Shown: positions 35,422 through 46,321, counted from the stretch's first letter. The stretch: 64,000 bases of DNA from Sinorhizobium meliloti (GCF_035610345.1 NZ_CP141212.1:3408618-3472617); one strand, 5' to 3'. A program made the numbers and translations. The notes: generated by a model from the letters alone, not told the origin.

Positions 35422-37032
35422 ATGGATGAGCTCGGGAGCCGCAATCCCTCTATCGGACTGGAATCGATCGGATTTTCCGACCTCTCGGTCGTCCGCTACA
35501 ACTTCGAGGCGCCGCAGCTTTACGAAGAAGCCCTGGCCCGCGGTGAAGCCGAACTGACGGTCCATGGAGCGCTTTGCGCCCGCACCGGCCAGCACACGGG
35601 CCGCTCGCCCAAGGACAAGTATGTCGTGCGCGACGCCAACACCGCCGACCAGATCTGGTGGGACAACAACAGCGCGATTTCGCCGGAGCATTTCGAGCGT
35701 CTTCGTCAGGACATGCTCGCCCATGCCAAAGGCATGTCGCTCTACGTCCAGGACCTCGTCGGCGGTGCCGACCCGGAGAACGCGCTGCCGACGCGCGTCG
35801 TCACCGAGTTCGCCTGGCACTCGCTGTTCATCCGCAATCTGCTGATCCGCCCGGAGCGCGAGGCGCTTCCGTCTTTTCAGCCGAAGCTGACGATTATCGA
35901 CCTGCCGAGCTTCAAGGCCGATCCCGCACGTCACGGCTGCCGCAGCGAGACTGTCATCGCCTGCGACCTGACCGCCGGCCTCGTGCTGATCGGCGGCACG
36001 TCCTATGCGGGCGAGATGAAGAAGTCGGTTTTCACCGTCCTCAATTACCTGCTGCCCAAGAAGTCGGTGATGCCGATGCACTGCTCGGCCAATGTCGGGC
36101 CTGCCGGTGACACGGCGATCTTCTTCGGCCTCTCGGGTACCGGCAAGACGACGCTCTCCGCCGATCCGAACCGCACTCTGATCGGTGACGACGAGCACGG
36201 CTGGAGCGAAAAGGGCGTCTTCAATTTCGAGGGCGGCTGCTATGCCAAGGCGATCCGCCTGTCGGAAGCGGCAGAACCGGAGATCTTTGCGACGACGCGC
36301 CGCTTCGGTACGGTGATGGAGAACGTCGTCCTCGACGAGCGGCGCCTTCCTGACTTCGACGACGGTTCGCTGACGGAGAACACCCGCTGCGCCTATCCGC
36401 TGCACTTCATTCCGAACGCCAGCAAGACGGGCACGGCGCCGCAGCCGCGCACGATCATCATGCTGACGGCGGACGCCTTCGGGGTTTTGCCGCCGATCGC
36501 CAAGCTGACGCCGGAACAGGCCATGTATCACTTCCTCTCCGGCTACACCGCCAAGGTCGCCGGTACCGAAAAGGGCGTGACGGAGCCGGAGGCGACTTTC
36601 TCGACCTGCTTCGGCGCTCCGTTCATGCCGCGCCATCCGTCCGAATACGGCAATCTTCTCAAGGACCTCATCGCCAGGAACGGCGTCACCTGCTGGCTCG
36701 TCAACACCGGATGGACCGGTGGCGCCTTCGGCACGGGAAGCCGCATGCCGATCAAGGTGACGCGCGCGCTTCTTTCGGCGGCTCTCGACGGCTCGCTGAA
36801 CAGCGCCTCGTTCCGCACGGATGCGAATTTCGGCTTCGCGGTGCCGGTGTCGGTACCGGGGGTCGAGGCCGGCATTCTCGACCCGCGCTCGACCTGGGCG
36901 GATGGTGTGGCTTATGACGCCCAGGCACGGCGACTCGTCGACATGTTCATTGCCAACTTCGCCAAGTTCGAGCGCCACGTCGACGGCAGCGTGCGCGACG
37001 CAGCCCCGGGCGCGAGGGTGGCCGCCGAATAA
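35422..37032 (+). CDS. pckA: phosphoenolpyruvate carboxykinase (ATP)
   Basis: 536 residues, converting oxaloacetate to PEP for gluconeogenesis on succinate and other C4 acids. The kinase loop is [38 protein letters not shown] and [22 protein letters not shown] residues ([14 protein letters not shown]) are conserved. The ATG at 35422 follows gaaggaagc and gives the length known for S. meliloti PckA; a longer in-frame start at 35338 lies in the AT-rich promoter. It ends at a clear terminator. Confidence 0.97.
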   Translation: MDELGSRNPSIGLESIGFSDLSVVRYNFEAPQLYEEALARGEAELTVHGALCARTGQHTGRSPKDKYVVRDANTADQIWWDNNSAISPEHFERLRQDMLAHAKGMSLYVQDLVGGADPENALPTRVVTEFAWHSLFIRNLLIRPEREALPSFQPKLTIIDLPSFKADPARHGCRSETVIACDLTAGLVLIGGTSYAGEMKKSVFTVLNYLLPKKSVMPMHCSANVGPAGDTAIFFGLSGTGKTTLSADPNRTLIGDDEHGWSEKGVFNFEGGCYAKAIRLSEAAEPEIFATTRRFGTVMENVVLDERRLPDFDDGSLTENTRCAYPLHFIPNASKTGTAPQPRTIIMLTADAFGVLPPIAKLTPEQAMYHFLSGYTAKVAGTEKGVTEPEATFSTCFGAPFMPRHPSEYGNLLKDLIARNGVTCWLVNTGWTGGAFGTGSRMPIKVTRALLSAALDGSLNSASFRTDANFGFAVPVSVPGVEAGILDPRSTWADGVAYDAQARRLVDMFIANFAKFERHVDGSVRDAAPGARVAAE

Positions 37033-37047
37033 TCCGGTCTTTTGCCA

Positions 37048-37063
37048 TGATTCACGTGAAACC
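37048..37063. other. parS-like 16-mer
   Basis: TGATTCACGTGAAACC differs at two positions from TGTTTCACGTGAAACA, with the central TTCACGTGAA intact. It abuts the pckA terminator stem, so the match may be partly fortuitous. Confidence 0.4.
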
Positions 37064-37088
37064 CGGCTGCCTACGGCCGGGTTTTGCA
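37059..37088 (+). terminator. intrinsic terminator of pckA
   Basis: AAACCCGGC (37059-37067) pairs with GCCGGGTTT (37076-37084), followed by T-rich tgcattt. It lies 26 bases after the pckA stop. Confidence 0.85.
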
Positions 37089-37136
37089 TTTGCGGCCGGT
37101 TTTCAAGCATGCGATAGAAACGGCCGAGGAAGATCC

Positions 37137-37571
37137 ATGGCAAGCGAACCGCTTTACATCAACGAAAACATCGTGATCGCCGGATGGGAGCTCACGGAGC
37201 AATTCGTGCTGGCCGGCGGACCGGGCGGACAGAACGTCAACAAGGTCTCGACGGCCGTCCAGCTCTTCTTCGACGTGCAGGCTTCGCCGTCCCTGCCGGA
37301 GCGCGTCAAGGCCAACGCCTTGAAGCTCGCCGGACGGCGCGCCTCGAAGGAGGGCGTCCTTATGATCGAAGCCAATCGCTTCCGCAGTCAGGAACGCAAC
37401 CGCGAGGACGCCCGCGAGCGGCTGAAGGAGCTGATCCTGAAGGCGGCGGAACCACCGCCCCCGCCGCGCAGGAAGACGAAGCCGACGCGCGGATCGATCG
37501 AACGCCGGCTGAAGGAGAAATCCGGCCGTTCCGAAATCAAGAAGCTGCGCGGCCGCCCCGGCGGCGACTGA
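37137..37571 (+). CDS. arfB: ribosome-rescue peptidyl-tRNA hydrolase ArfB (YaeJ)
   Basis: 144 residues with the release-factor catalytic loop AGGPGGQNVNKVST (GGQ motif). It lacks the codon-recognition domains of RF1/RF2. The basic tail (PPPPRRKTKPTRGSIERRLKEKSGRSEIKK) enters the empty mRNA channel of stalled ribosomes. The ATG at 37137 is chosen by family alignment (MASEPLYINENIVI); the open frame upstream runs back into the terminator. It is likely to have its own promoter after pckA. Confidence 0.93.
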   Translation: MASEPLYINENIVIAGWELTEQFVLAGGPGGQNVNKVSTAVQLFFDVQASPSLPERVKANALKLAGRRASKEGVLMIEANRFRSQERNREDARERLKELILKAAEPPPPPRRKTKPTRGSIERRLKEKSGRSEIKKLRGRPGGD

Positions 37572-37714
37572 CCGCGCCCGAAAGTTGCGCCCGCGCCCTT
37601 GTCTTTTGCCCGCAACCGCACTCTCTTATCCGCTGACGCATGTCGCCAAGCCGTACGGCGGTCGTGGGGAAGACGACATGTGCAGGCTCCAGCCGCGCGA
37701 GAGAGGAGACAAGC

Positions 37715-38188
37715 ATGGGTTTGTTCGATTTTATCAAGAATGCGGGAAAGAAGCTCGGAATCGGCGGCGACGACACGCCGCCCGATGCGGCAAGCGTCGA
37801 AAAGGAGCTCGCGTCCCATGATCTCGGCACCAAGGACGTCAAGGTCGACGTCGTGGACGACAAGGTCGTGCTGAAGGGTGTCGTCAAGGACCAGTCCACC
37901 TTCGAGAAGGCGGTCGTGGCGGTCGGCAATACGCTCGGCATATCCAAGGTCGAGGCATCCGAGCTCAAGGTCGCCGACGGCGCCGCCGCGCCGGCCGAGG
38001 CGAAGGCCCCGGTCTTCTACACCGTGAAGAAGGGCGACAATCTCTGGAAGATCGCCGAGGCCCATTACGGCAAAGGCAAGGGCGCCAAGCACACGGCGAT
38101 CTTCGAAGCGAACAAGCCCATGCTCACCCATCCCGACAAGATCTATCCGGGCCAGGTGCTGCGCATCCCCGATCTGGATGCCGGCTGA
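37715..38188 (+). CDS. BON-LysM protein, Kbp (YgaU)-like
   Basis: 157 residues. The N-terminal MGLFDFIKNAGKKLG, a BON domain (about 25-85, VKVDVVDDKVVLKGVVKDQ) and a C-terminal LysM (about 100-152, FYTVKKGDNLWKIAEAHYG to IYPGQVLRIP) match E. coli Kbp over its whole length, including the near-identical end FEANKPMLTHPDKIYPGQVL. Kbp is a cytoplasmic potassium-binding protein induced by osmotic stress. There is no signal peptide, which argues against a peptidoglycan role. The start is set by this match and the preceding gagaggagaca. Confidence 0.9.
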   Translation: MGLFDFIKNAGKKLGIGGDDTPPDAASVEKELASHDLGTKDVKVDVVDDKVVLKGVVKDQSTFEKAVVAVGNTLGISKVEASELKVADGAAAPAEAKAPVFYTVKKGDNLWKIAEAHYGKGKGAKHTAIFEANKPMLTHPDKIYPGQVLRIPDLDAG

Positions 38189-38277
38189 ACGAAGGCTGTT
38201 TCGGGTCGATCCCGACCCCGGTGAGCGCTATGTACCTGTCATCTCCCGCCGGATCTGCTGACGGGAGGATTCGATCG

Positions 38278-38913
38278 ATGCCGTATGACAGGATGCCGCC
38301 AATGCTTGTGCTGCCGAAAGGGGTGAGACACATTCCCGGTTTTCTCGACCGTTCGCGCCAGCAGGAACTGGTCGAGGCCGTCCGCGCCGTCGTCGCGGAG
38401 GCTCCGCTCTTCGCGCCCGCGATGCCGAAGACCGGCAAACCCCTGTCCGTGCGCATGACCAATTGCGGCGCGCTCGGCTGGGTCACCGACCGCGAGCGCG
38501 GCTACCGCTACCAGGCGACGCATCCGGTCACCGGCAAGCCATGGCCGCCGATTCCACACATGCTGCAGGACATCTGGAATGCCGTGGCCGGAAGCGACAA
38601 GTCCCCCGAGGCCTGTCTGGTGAATTTCTACTCGGCAGAGGCGCGCATGGGGCTCCACCAGGACCGGGACGAGGGCGATCTCGAGACTGCCGTCGTTTCG
38701 ATCTCGCTCGGCGACGACTGCCTTTTCCGCGTCGGCGGCCGCACACGCGGCGGACAGACCGTGTCGTTCAGGCTCGAAAGCGGCGACGTCGTCGTGCTCG
38801 GCGGCGAAGGACGGCTCGCCTTCCACGGCGTCGACCGCATCTATCCGAACACGTCGACGCTCCTGAGGAGCGGCGGCCGGCTCAATCTGACGCTGCGAAG
38901 GGTCAATCCTTGA
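38278..38913 (+). CDS. alkB: AlkB-type 2-oxoglutarate/Fe(II) DNA dealkylation dioxygenase
   Basis: 211-residue direct-reversal repair enzyme for 1-methyladenine and 3-methylcytosine. The iron ligands are His127 and Asp129 (LHQDRDEGD) and His183 (FHGVDRI). The 2-oxoglutarate arginines lie in the final RLNLTLRR. NFYSAEARMGLHQD, seen here as YSAEARMGLHQD, is the family hallmark. The ATG at 38278 follows tgacgggagga; an upstream ATG at 38221 is less likely. It stands alone, with no adjacent ada gene. Confidence 0.92.
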   Translation: MPYDRMPPMLVLPKGVRHIPGFLDRSRQQELVEAVRAVVAEAPLFAPAMPKTGKPLSVRMTNCGALGWVTDRERGYRYQATHPVTGKPWPPIPHMLQDIWNAVAGSDKSPEACLVNFYSAEARMGLHQDRDEGDLETAVVSISLGDDCLFRVGGRTRGGQTVSFRLESGDVVVLGGEGRLAFHGVDRIYPNTSTLLRSGGRLNLTLRRVNP

Positions 38914-38964
38914 AGCTTCGCCCCGTCCGAAGCGGTTCCTTTCCCGCAGGCGGCGCGGTTCCCC

Positions 38965-39960
38965 TCAAAGCTTCCTGAGCGCCACCGTCTGCGTCAGGTG
39001 GTTGGGGCCCTTCTGCAGGATGAGATCGGCGCGCGGCCGCGTCGGCAGAATGTTCTGATGCAGGTTCTTCAGATTGATATTGTGCCAGAGGCCCTCGGCG
39101 ATCGCGCGCGCCGCATCCTCGCTGATCGTCGCATAGCGATGGAAGAAGGATTGCGGGTTCTGGAATGCGGTTTCGCGCAGTCGCATGAAGCGGTTCACGT
39201 ACCAGCTGTGGATCAGGCTCTCCTCGGCATCGATATAGATCGAAAAGTCGAAGAAATCCGAGACCATCGGCACGATCTTGCCGTCGGCCGGCAGATCGCG
39301 CGACTGCAGCACGTTTATCCCCTCGAAAATGAGGATGTCCGGCCGGTCGATCACCTGGAACTGGTCGGGGATCACGTCATAGGTCAGGTGCGAATAGGTA
39401 GGAGCCTTGACGTTCGGCCGGCCCGCCTTGATCGCCGAGAGGAATCTGAGCAGCGCGCCGATATCGTAGCTCTCGGGAAATCCCTTGCGATCCATCAGGT
39501 TTTCCCGCTGGAGAACCGCATTCGGATAAAGGAAGCCGTCGGTGGTGACGAGGTCGACCTTCGGGCTCGAGGGCCAGCGCGCGAGAAGCTCCGCAAGGAT
39601 GCGTGCCGTCGTCGACTTGCCGACGGCGACCGAGCCGGCGACCCCGATGACGAAGGGCGTCTTCGTCTCGTTCGACATGCTCAGGAAGCGGGTGCGCTGC
39701 CGGAAGAGGATCTGCGACGCTTCCACATGGGCGGAGAGGAGCCGTGAGAGCGAGAGATAGATCCGCCGCACCTCGTCGAGATCGACCGGATCGTTGAGCG
39801 AGCGCAGGCGCTGCACCTCGTCGGCCGTCAGCGTCAGCGGCGTGTCGGCGCGAAAGCGCGACCATTCCTCCGCGGAGAAGACGTGATAGGGCGAATATTC
39901 GCCCCCCTGGAGATTGCCCGGAATGTCGGCCGGTTCGATGTCTTCCGCGGCGATGCTCAT
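38965..39960 (-). CDS. coaA: pantothenate kinase, type I
   Basis: 331-residue kinase for the first step of coenzyme A synthesis. The P-loop is [15 protein letters not shown] at about 106. [14 protein letters not shown], and [23 protein letters not shown], partly visible as [13 protein letters not shown], are typical of CoaA-I. Its start overlaps the end of hisE by four bases, so it is the last gene of the his operon. Pairing of coaA with hisE is common in Rhizobiales. Confidence 0.96.
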   Translation of the reverse strand: MSIAAEDIEPADIPGNLQGGEYSPYHVFSAEEWSRFRADTPLTLTADEVQRLRSLNDPVDLDEVRRIYLSLSRLLSAHVEASQILFRQRTRFLSMSNETKTPFVIGVAGSVAVGKSTTARILAELLARWPSSPKVDLVTTDGFLYPNAVLQRENLMDRKGFPESYDIGALLRFLSAIKAGRPNVKAPTYSHLTYDVIPDQFQVIDRPDILIFEGINVLQSRDLPADGKIVPMVSDFFDFSIYIDAEESLIHSWYVNRFMRLRETAFQNPQSFFHRYATISEDAARAIAEGLWHNINLKNLHQNILPTRPRADLILQKGPNHLTQTVALRKL

Positions 39961-40280
39961 GGATTCTGCCGGTTCGCCTTTTCCTGCAGGCCGGATTGGC
40001 TCGTCCGCCTGGCCAGTTCGCTCATCACATCCTGCAACGGGACGGCGGCGATATTCAATACGACCATAAGATGATAGAGGAGATCGGCACTCTCATCGAC
40101 CAGATTCTTCCGGTCCTCGCCGATCGCGGCAATGACCGTTTCCACCGCCTCTTCGCCGAGCTTCTTGGCAGCCTTCGTCTGCCCGGCCGCCACCAGCTTG
40201 GCGGTCCAGGACTCCTCCGGCGCCGCTCGGGCGCGGGACGCCACGATCTTCTCCAGGTCGGAAAGGGTGAAGTCGGTCAT
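39957..40280 (-). CDS. hisE: phosphoribosyl-ATP pyrophosphatase
   Basis: 107-residue all-alpha MazG-like enzyme for the second step of histidine synthesis. [13 protein letters not shown] and [14 protein letters not shown] carry the metal-binding acidic residues. It is a separate HisE, not fused to HisI. The ATG at 40280 follows aaggga and gives the normal length; the longer open frame is an antisense artefact of hisF. It lies 31 bases after hisF. Confidence 0.95.
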   Translation of the reverse strand: MTDFTLSDLEKIVASRARAAPEESWTAKLVAAGQTKAAKKLGEEAVETVIAAIGEDRKNLVDESADLLYHLMVVLNIAAVPLQDVMSELARRTSQSGLQEKANRQNP

Positions 40281-40311
40281 TATCGGATCCCTTCTCGTTG
40301 ACAGCGCCGCC

Positions 40312-41088
40312 TCAATCAAGCCGCATGGCGATGCCGTGCTCGGCCATGTGGCGCTTCGCCTCGCCGATGCTGTAGGTGCCGAAGTGGAAAATCGAGGCGG
40401 CGAGCACGGCAGTCGCATGGCCGTCGCGGATGCCCTCGACCATGTGGTCGAGCGTGCCCACGCCGCCGGAGGCGATGACGGGAGCGCGTACCGCATCGGC
40501 GATCGCCCGTGTCAGGCTGATGTCGTAGCCGCTCTTCGTACCGTCTCGGTCCATGGAGGTGAGAAGGATTTCGCCGGCCCCGAGATCGACGACCTTCCGC
40601 GCAAATTCGATCGCGTCGATGCCTGTCGGTTGCCGCCCGCCATGGGTAAAGATCTCCCAGCGATCCGCCTCGCCTTGCGTCGAGACTTTCTTGGCGTCGA
40701 TGGCGACGACGATGCACTGGTCGCCGAACTTGTCGGCGGCTTCCGCGACGAATTCCGGGTTCTTCACCGCCGCCGTGTTGATCGACACCTTGTCGGCGCC
40801 GGCAAGCAGGAGCTTGCGGATGTCCGCCACCTGGCGCACGCCGCCGCCGACGGTGAGCGGCATGAAGCATTGCTCCGCGGTGCGGGCGACGACGTCGAAG
40901 ATCGTTTCGCGATTGTCGGAAGAGGCGGTGATGTCGAGGAAGCAGAGCTCGTCGGCCCCGGCCGCGTCATAGGCGCGTGCCGCCTCCACCGGGTCCCCGG
41001 CGTCGATCAGATCCACGAAGTTCACGCCCTTGACGACGCGGCCGTCCTTCACGTCGAGGCAGGGGATTACACGGGCTTTAAGGGTCAT
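40312..41088 (-). CDS. hisF: imidazole glycerol phosphate synthase, cyclase subunit
   Basis: 258-residue barrel that forms imidazole glycerol phosphate from PRFAR and the ammonia made by His[19 protein letters not shown] holds the first catalytic Asp, and [15 protein letters not shown] the second phosphate-site region. It overlaps hisA by four bases. Confidence 0.97.
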   Translation of the reverse strand: MTLKARVIPCLDVKDGRVVKGVNFVDLIDAGDPVEAARAYDAAGADELCFLDITASSDNRETIFDVVARTAEQCFMPLTVGGGVRQVADIRKLLLAGADKVSINTAAVKNPEFVAEAADKFGDQCIVVAIDAKKVSTQGEADRWEIFTHGGRQPTGIDAIEFARKVVDLGAGEILLTSMDRDGTKSGYDISLTRAIADAVRAPVIASGGVGTLDHMVEGIRDGHATAVLAASIFHFGTYSIGEAKRHMAEHGIAMRLD

Positions 41089-41831
41089 CGCATCTTCCCC
41101 TTTCTTGCTTCGCGGATCAGATCCAGGGCTTCCTTCGGATCGATCCGACCGTCATAAAGCGCCCGACCGGAGATCGCGCCTTCGAGCTTTTGCGCATCCG
41201 GTTCGGTCATGCGGCGGATGTCGTCCATCGAGGCGAGGCCGCCCGAGGCGATCACCGGGATTGAAACCGCGTCCGCGAGTTCGAGCGTCGAGGCCCAGTT
41301 GATGCCGGTCAGGATGCCGTCACGGTCGATGTCCGTATAGATGATCGCCGCAACGCCCGCGCCCTCGAACTTCCTGGCAAGTTCGATCACCCCGAGCTCG
41401 GAAGCTTCCGCCCATCCCTCGACGGCGACCTTGCCGCCCTTGGCATCGATGCCGACGGCGACCCGTCCCGGGAACTTGCTGCAGGCTTCGATCACCAGGG
41501 CGGGATCGCGCACCGCGACGGTACCGAGGATGACGCGCTTCAGCCCGCGCGAAAGCCAGTTCTCGATATGCTCCAGCGTGCGGATGCCGCCGCCGAGCTG
41601 CACCGGGTTCTTGGTCGCCCTGAGGATGGCGTCGACCGCCGCACCGTTGACGGTCTCCCCGGCAAAGGCTCCGTTCAGGTCGACCACGTGCAGCCATTCG
41701 AAACCCTGCTCCTCGAAGGCGCGCGCCTGGGCGGCCGGGTCGGGATTATAGACTGTCGCCCGCTCCATGTCGCCGAGCTTCAGGCGCACGCATTGCCCGT
41801 CCTTGAGGTCGATCGCGGGAAAGAGGATCAT
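41085..41831 (-). CDS. hisA: ProFAR isomerase
   Basis: 248-residue barrel isomerase that precedes HisF in histidine synthesis. [20 protein letters not shown] carries the catalytic Asp, here visible as [22 protein letters not shown] and [15 protein letters not shown] are conserved. It lies 32 bases after hisH. Confidence 0.97.
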   Translation of the reverse strand: MILFPAIDLKDGQCVRLKLGDMERATVYNPDPAAQARAFEEQGFEWLHVVDLNGAFAGETVNGAAVDAILRATKNPVQLGGGIRTLEHIENWLSRGLKRVILGTVAVRDPALVIEACSKFPGRVAVGIDAKGGKVAVEGWAEASELGVIELARKFEGAGVAAIIYTDIDRDGILTGINWASTLELADAVSIPVIASGGLASMDDIRRMTEPDAQKLEGAISGRALYDGRIDPKEALDLIREARKGKMR

Positions 41832-41863
41832 TTGTTCGTCCGATCAGAAATGACGCGGCAGCC

Positions 41864-42514
41864 TCAGGGCTTCCAGCGCAGGAAATTCGAGATGAGGGCG
41901 AGGCCGAGCGCCTGGCTCTTTTCCGGATGGAACTGCGAGCCCGCCTTGTTGTCGCGCGCGACGAAGGCCGTCACCGGGCCGCCATAGTCCGCCTCCGCCA
42001 CCACGTCTTCGGCACGCTCCGCCGCGAGGTGGTAGGAATGGACGAAATAGGCGTGCAGACCGTTCTCGCCGGTCGGAATGCCGTCGAAAAGGGCGTGCGC
42101 GCGCTTGAGATCAAGCGTGTTCCAGCCGATCTGGGGGATCTTGAGCGAGCGGTCCTCGGGCGTCATCTCGACGACATCGCCGGCGATCCAGCCGAAACCC
42201 TTCGTCACCGTCTTTTCGAGTCCGCGCGACGACATGAGCTGCATGCCGACGCAGATGCCGAAGAAGGGGCGGCCGGCTTTCTCGACCGCCTCCGTCAGCG
42301 CTTCCTCCATGCCCTCCACGGCGGCGAGGCCGCGGCGGCAGTCGGCATAGGCGCCGACGCCCGGCAGCACGATCCGATCGGCCGTGGCCACCCGTTCCGG
42401 CCTGTCGGTGAGATCGATTTCGGCCGCGATGCCGGCCTCGCGGGCGGCGCGCTCGAAGGCCTTGGTGGCCGAGCGCAGGTTGCCGGATCCGTAGTCAATG
42501 ATGGCGACCCGCAT
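41864..42514 (-). CDS. hisH: imidazole glycerol phosphate synthase, glutaminase subunit
   Basis: 216-residue class I glutamine amidotransferase feeding ammonia to HisF. The nucleophile is in [11 protein letters not shown] and the His-Glu pair in QFHPEKSQ. Its start shares one base with the stop of the DUF2628 gene (TGATG), so translation is coupled. Confidence 0.97.
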   Translation of the reverse strand: MRVAIIDYGSGNLRSATKAFERAAREAGIAAEIDLTDRPERVATADRIVLPGVGAYADCRRGLAAVEGMEEALTEAVEKAGRPFFGICVGMQLMSSRGLEKTVTKGFGWIAGDVVEMTPEDRSLKIPQIGWNTLDLKRAHALFDGIPTGENGLHAYFVHSYHLAAERAEDVVAEADYGGPVTAFVARDNKAGSQFHPEKSQALGLALISNFLRWKP

Positions 42515-42990
42515 CAGCGCTCTCCATAGGATTCAAAAAAGCCGAGCCCGGCGGCGGCGCCCGGCCGTCCCGTAGCGGACCTGTCGGCCGACGCCATGGG
42601 AGCTGCATCTCCTGCAGGCGCTGACGGCTCGGCGTTCGAGTAATAGATTTCTTCGGCCGTCTCGAGATCGCGTGCCGGAACGACCGAACGAAACGTCCAT
42701 TCGCGTGCCGAGAGCTTGCGGGCGATGAGAAGCGGGCCTTCGAGCGACACGATGAGACCGAGCGCCAGATGGACGAGCAGCGCTGCGCTGAAGCCGCCGG
42801 GCATCGATGCCGCAAGAAGCAACAGGAACTGCAGAACGGAAACGAAGATTCCGATGAGCCACGCGCGTTTGACGATGAGCCACGGACCGGGGAAGAAGAA
42901 GGCGGTCCAGGAGAATCCGTCGGCGATGAACCGCGCCCTTTCGTCGTCGGCCGGTGCGCCGGGCGGGGTCATGATCAGGTAGGAGGCCAT
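42514..42990 (-). CDS. DUF2628 membrane protein within the his operon
   Basis: 158 residues. There are two or three hydrophobic segments (about 27-40 [19 protein letters not shown], 43-62 [17 protein letters not shown], and 67-90), with a polar C-terminal tail rich in Ala, Pro and Gly. This matches DUF2628. Function is unknown. It lies 26 bases after hisB and overlaps hisH, so it is transcribed with histidine genes, although nothing in it suggests a catalytic part in the pathway. Confidence 0.85.
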   Translation of the reverse strand: MASYLIMTPPGAPADDERARFIADGFSWTAFFFPGPWLIVKRAWLIGIFVSVLQFLLLLAASMPGGFSAALLVHLALGLIVSLEGPLLIARKLSAREWTFRSVVPARDLETAEEIYYSNAEPSAPAGDAAPMASADRSATGRPGAAAGLGFFESYGER

Positions 42991-43016
42991 GGTCTTTAAA
43001 CCAGATATTGGCCGGC

Positions 43017-43625
43017 TCAGGCGAGCGTCCCTTTGGTCGAGGGGACGCGTCCCGCCTGGCGCGGATCGATTTCGGTTGCCGTGCGGAGCACGCGGGCGAC
43101 GGACTTGAAGCAGGTCTCGGCGACATGATGGTTGTTGGCGCCGTAGATGTTCTGCACATGCAGCGTGATCCCGGCATGCTGGGCGAGCGCCTGGAAGAAT
43201 TCGCGCACGAGTTCGGTGTCGAAGCTGCCGATCTTCGGCGACGTGAAGGTCACGTTCCAGACGAGGAAGGGCCGGCCGGAGACGTCGACGGCGGCGCGCG
43301 TCATCGTCTCGTCCATGGCAAGGTCTATGGAGGCATAGCGGGTGATGCCGCGGCGATCGCCGAGCGCCTTGGCCAGCGCCTGTCCGATGGCGATGCCGGT
43401 GTCCTCGACGGTGTGGTGATCATCGACATGGAGGTCGCCCTCCGCCTTGATCTCCATGTCGATCAGCGAATGGCGCGAGAGCTGGTCCAGCATATGGTCG
43501 AAGAAGCCGACGCCGGTCGCGATCTTCGATACGCCCGTTCCGTCGACATTGACCGAGACGGATATGGCGGTTTCATTCGTCTTTCGCGAAACTTGGCCGG
43601 TGCGGCTCGGCGTCACGTCTGCCAT
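43017..43625 (-). CDS. hisB: imidazoleglycerol-phosphate dehydratase
   Basis: 202-residue manganese enzyme, sixth step of histidine synthesis. Metal-binding motifs are [18 protein letters not shown] and the second [13 protein letters not shown], visible as [24 protein letters not shown] is also conserved. It is the stand-alone form, without the phosphatase domain of E. coli HisB. It is the first gene of the his operon and is divergent from hslV. Confidence 0.96.
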   Translation of the reverse strand: MADVTPSRTGQVSRKTNETAISVSVNVDGTGVSKIATGVGFFDHMLDQLSRHSLIDMEIKAEGDLHVDDHHTVEDTGIAIGQALAKALGDRRGITRYASIDLAMDETMTRAAVDVSGRPFLVWNVTFTSPKIGSFDTELVREFFQALAQHAGITLHVQNIYGANNHHVAETCFKSVARVLRTATEIDPRQAGRVPSTKGTLA

Positions 43626-43948
43626 CAGGCTCTCCTGTCTGCACTCTCCGATGACTTTGGGCCAGCCGGCCTATCGGAGCAACATCGTTTTCGGGCGTCG
43701 CGGAGAGGGGCGACAAAGCCCGCCTTCGATCTTCGCATTCCGTCACAGTGCCGCTCCTTATCAGGGGAGGCATGAAATATCCAGAACTGCGACGGAGATT
43801 CGGAGCGCCGCAGCGACGTGAAAACGAAAGCCGCCTGGGCGCGCGTTCGCGCATTTGCAATCGCGCGGCTGCGACTTACATAGGCCTCAGGCAACCAGGC
43901 TCATCGCGAGCCGCATCCCCCCGGCTCGCCGGGCCCAAAGGTACTTTC
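43626..43948. promoter_or_regulatory. hisB-hslV divergent intergenic region
   Basis: 323 bases with no gene. A possible promoter towards hslV is TTGCAA (43855-43860) and TACATA (43877-43882), spaced by 16 bases. No convincing heat-shock (RpoH) promoter was found, although hslVU is normally under one. Nothing clear was found for hisB. Confidence 0.35.
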
Positions 43949-44506
43949 ATGAGCGAACACAATCCTTACGGAACGATGCATGCGACCACCATCATCACGG
44001 TGCGCAAGGGCGGCAAGGTGGTAATGGCGGGCGATGGCCAGGTGAGCCTCGGCCAGACGGTCATGAAGGGCAATGCCCGCAAGGTCCGCCGCCTGTCGAA
44101 GGGCGACGTGATTGCAGGCTTCGCCGGCGCGACGGCGGACGCCTTCACGCTTCTGGAACGGCTGGAGGCGAAGCTCGAGCAATATCCCGACCAGCTGATG
44201 CGCGCGGCCGTAGAGCTCGCCAAGGACTGGCGTACCAACAAGTACCTGCGCAATCTCGAGGCGATGATGCTGGTTGCCGACCGGACGGTGACGCTGGCGA
44301 TCACCGGCAACGGCGACGTTCTCGAGCCCGAGCACGGGACGATCGCCATCGGTTCGGGCGGCAACTATGCCTTTGCCGCGGCGCGGGCGCTCATGGACAG
44401 CGACAAGTCGGCCGAGGAGATCGCCCGCCGCGCGCTGGAGATCGCCGGCGACATCTGCGTCTACACCAACCACAACGTCGTCGTGGAGACGCTGGATGCC
44501 GAATGA
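43949..44506 (+). CDS. hslV: ATP-dependent protease subunit HslV
   Basis: 185-residue threonine protease of the HslUV (ClpQY) machine. The mature N-terminus is [21 protein letters not shown], here seen from Thr13; the twelve residues before it ([12 protein letters not shown]) would be removed as a propeptide. GNARKVRRL, and [13 protein letters not shown] in the middle, match the family. The ATG at 43949 gives the known rhizobial length; upstream in-frame codons are intergenic. It overlaps the next gene by 11 bases. Confidence 0.96.
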   Translation: MSEHNPYGTMHATTIITVRKGGKVVMAGDGQVSLGQTVMKGNARKVRRLSKGDVIAGFAGATADAFTLLERLEAKLEQYPDQLMRAAVELAKDWRTNKYLRNLEAMMLVADRTVTLAITGNGDVLEPEHGTIAIGSGGNYAFAAARALMDSDKSAEEIARRALEIAGDICVYTNHNVVVETLDAE

Positions 44507-45017
44507 GCCGGCAGAGGTCAGCTTCGAGCCGGTCGCCGAGGGCCACCTGCCGATGCTCCTCGACTGGCTTTCCGAGCCGCATGTCCGGCAGTGGTGGGGC
44601 GATCCCGATGTCGAACTCGGGCTGATACGGGACGGTTGCGCGAAGGGCGAGGTCGACGGTTTCGTCTTTCGTGTGAAGGGGGAGCCGGCCGGCTATATCC
44701 AGTCCTGGATCCCCTCGGAATATGACGAGGAGCCCTGGGCCAAGGACCTGTCGGGCGACACGCCCGGCGTCGACATCTTCATCGGCCCGCCCGAAATGAC
44801 AGGCAAAGGCGTCGCCGCCATGGCGCTCAGAGCCTTTGCCGCAAGACTGTTCGAAAGCGGCGCCGCGCGCATCGTCATCGACCCCGACGCCGGCAACCGC
44901 CGCGCCGTCCGAGCCTATGCGAAGGCCGGTTTCGTACCTTTTGGCGAATGGATAGACGAGTCCGGTCGAACCCTCCTGATGGAGCTCGAGCGGACGGAAT
45001 TTGAGAGGAATCGATGA
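44496..45017 (+). CDS. GNAT acetyltransferase (AAC(6')-like) between hslV and hslU
   Basis: 173 residues of the Acetyltransf_8 / aminoglycoside 6'-acetyltransferase-like group. [12 protein letters not shown] near residue 29, [19 protein letters not shown] (acetyl-CoA loop) and [20 protein letters not shown] are visible. Its natural substrate is unknown, and a resistance role is not implied by the fold alone. It overlaps hslV by 11 bases and hslU by four, so it must be co-translated with the protease genes. The start at ATG 44496 aligns with the family N-terminus. Confidence 0.88.
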   Translation: MPNEPAEVSFEPVAEGHLPMLLDWLSEPHVRQWWGDPDVELGLIRDGCAKGEVDGFVFRVKGEPAGYIQSWIPSEYDEEPWAKDLSGDTPGVDIFIGPPEMTGKGVAAMALRAFAARLFESGAARIVIDPDAGNRRAVRAYAKAGFVPFGEWIDESGRTLLMELERTEFERNR

Positions 45018-46321
45018 GCAACTTTTCACCCAGGGAAATCGTGTCGGAGCTCGACCGCTACATCATCGGCCAGAAGGACGCGAAGCGCGCGGTTGCCATT
45101 GCGCTGCGCAACCGCTGGCGCCGCCAGCAGCTCGACGACGAGCTGCGCGACGAGGTCATGCCCAAGAATATCCTGATGATCGGTCCGACCGGCGTCGGCA
45201 AGACGGAGATTTCCCGTCGCCTCGCCAAGCTCGCCGGCGCGCCCTTCGTCAAGGTGGAGGCAACGAAGTTCACGGAAGTCGGCTATGTCGGCCGCGACGT
45301 GGAGCAGATCGTGCGCGATCTCGTCGAGGTCGGCATCAGCCTCGTGCGGGAGAAAAGGCGCGCCGAAGTGAAGGCGAAGGCTCATCAGAACGCCGAGGAG
45401 CGCGTTCTCGACGCGCTGGTCGGCACCACCGCCTCGCCGGCAACCCGCGATTCCTTCCGCAAGAAGCTGCGCGCTAACGAGCTCGACGACAAGGAGATCG
45501 AGGTCGATGTCGCCGAAACCGGCTCGCCCGGCGGTGCCTTCGAGATCCCGGGAATGCCGGGCGCCAATATCGGCGTCCTCAACCTTTCGGAAATGTTCGG
45601 CAAGGCACTCGGCGGCCGGACCAAGAAGATCAAGACGACGGTCAAGGACTCCTATGCGCTCCTGGTAAACGACGAGTCCGACAAGCTGCTCGACAACGAG
45701 CAGATCCAGCGTGAGGCGGTGGCGGCGGCGGAAAATGACGGCATCGTCTTCCTCGACGAGATCGACAAGATCGCCACCCGCGAAGGCGGCATCGGTGCCG
45801 GCGTGTCGCGCGAAGGCGTGCAGCGCGACCTCCTGCCGCTGGTCGAAGGCACGACGGTGGCGACGAAATACGGGCCGGTGAAGACCGATCACATCCTCTT
45901 CATCGCCTCCGGCGCGTTCCACGTCGCAAAACCGTCGGACCTTTTGCCGGAGCTGCAGGGGCGCCTGCCGATCCGCGTCGAGCTTCGGGCCCTCACCAAG
46001 GAGGATTTCCGCCGCATTCTGACCGAGACGGAGGCGAGCCTCATCCGCCAGTACAAGGCGCTGCTCGAGACGGAGGGCGTTGCCCTCGATTTCACCGAGG
46101 ACGCGATCGACGCGCTGGCGGAGGTGGCGGTCCAGCTCAACGCCAATGTCGAGAACATCGGCGCGCGCCGCCTGCAAACCGTAATGGAGCGTGTGCTCGA
46201 CGATGTCTCCTTCAACGCGCCCGATCGCGGAGGCCAGGGCGTCACGATCGATGCCGATTACGTTCGCCGGCATGTCGGGGATCTGGCGGCCAATACCGAC
46301 CTGTCGCGCTACATCCTCTGA
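45014..46321 (+). CDS. hslU: HslU unfoldase ATPase subunit
   Basis: 435-residue AAA+ ATPase (ClpY) that unfolds substrates for HslV. Walker A is [17 protein letters not shown], and [14 protein letters not shown] is the pore loop. Walker B is [13 protein letters not shown], and the C-terminus LSRYIL inserts into HslV. It closes the hslV-GNAT-hslU unit and is followed by a terminator. Confidence 0.97.
   Translation: MSNFSPREIVSELDRYIIGQKDAKRAVAIALRNRWRRQQLDDELRDEVMPKNILMIGPTGVGKTEISRRLAKLAGAPFVKVEATKFTEVGYVGRDVEQIVRDLVEVGISLVREKRRAEVKAKAHQNAEERVLDALVGTTASPATRDSFRKKLRANELDDKEIEVDVAETGSPGGAFEIPGMPGANIGVLNLSEMFGKALGGRTKKIKTTVKDSYALLVNDESDKLLDNEQIQREAVAAAENDGIVFLDEIDKIATREGGIGAGVSREGVQRDLLPLVEGTTVATKYGPVKTDHILFIASGAFHVAKPSDLLPELQGRLPIRVELRALTKEDFRRILTETEASLIRQYKALLETEGVALDFTEDAIDALAEVAVQLNANVENIGARRLQTVMERVLDDVSFNAPDRGGQGVTIDADYVRRHVGDLAANTDLSRYIL

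Noticed and set aside
37048..37063. parS-like site read as part of the pckA terminator only
   Set aside because: Not accepted as the sole explanation because the CACGTG-centred palindrome extends outside the stem; kept as a low-confidence feature.
44496..45017. GNAT protein as an aminoglycoside resistance gene
   Set aside because: Only the fold supports this; its place in the hslVU operon suggests a housekeeping role.
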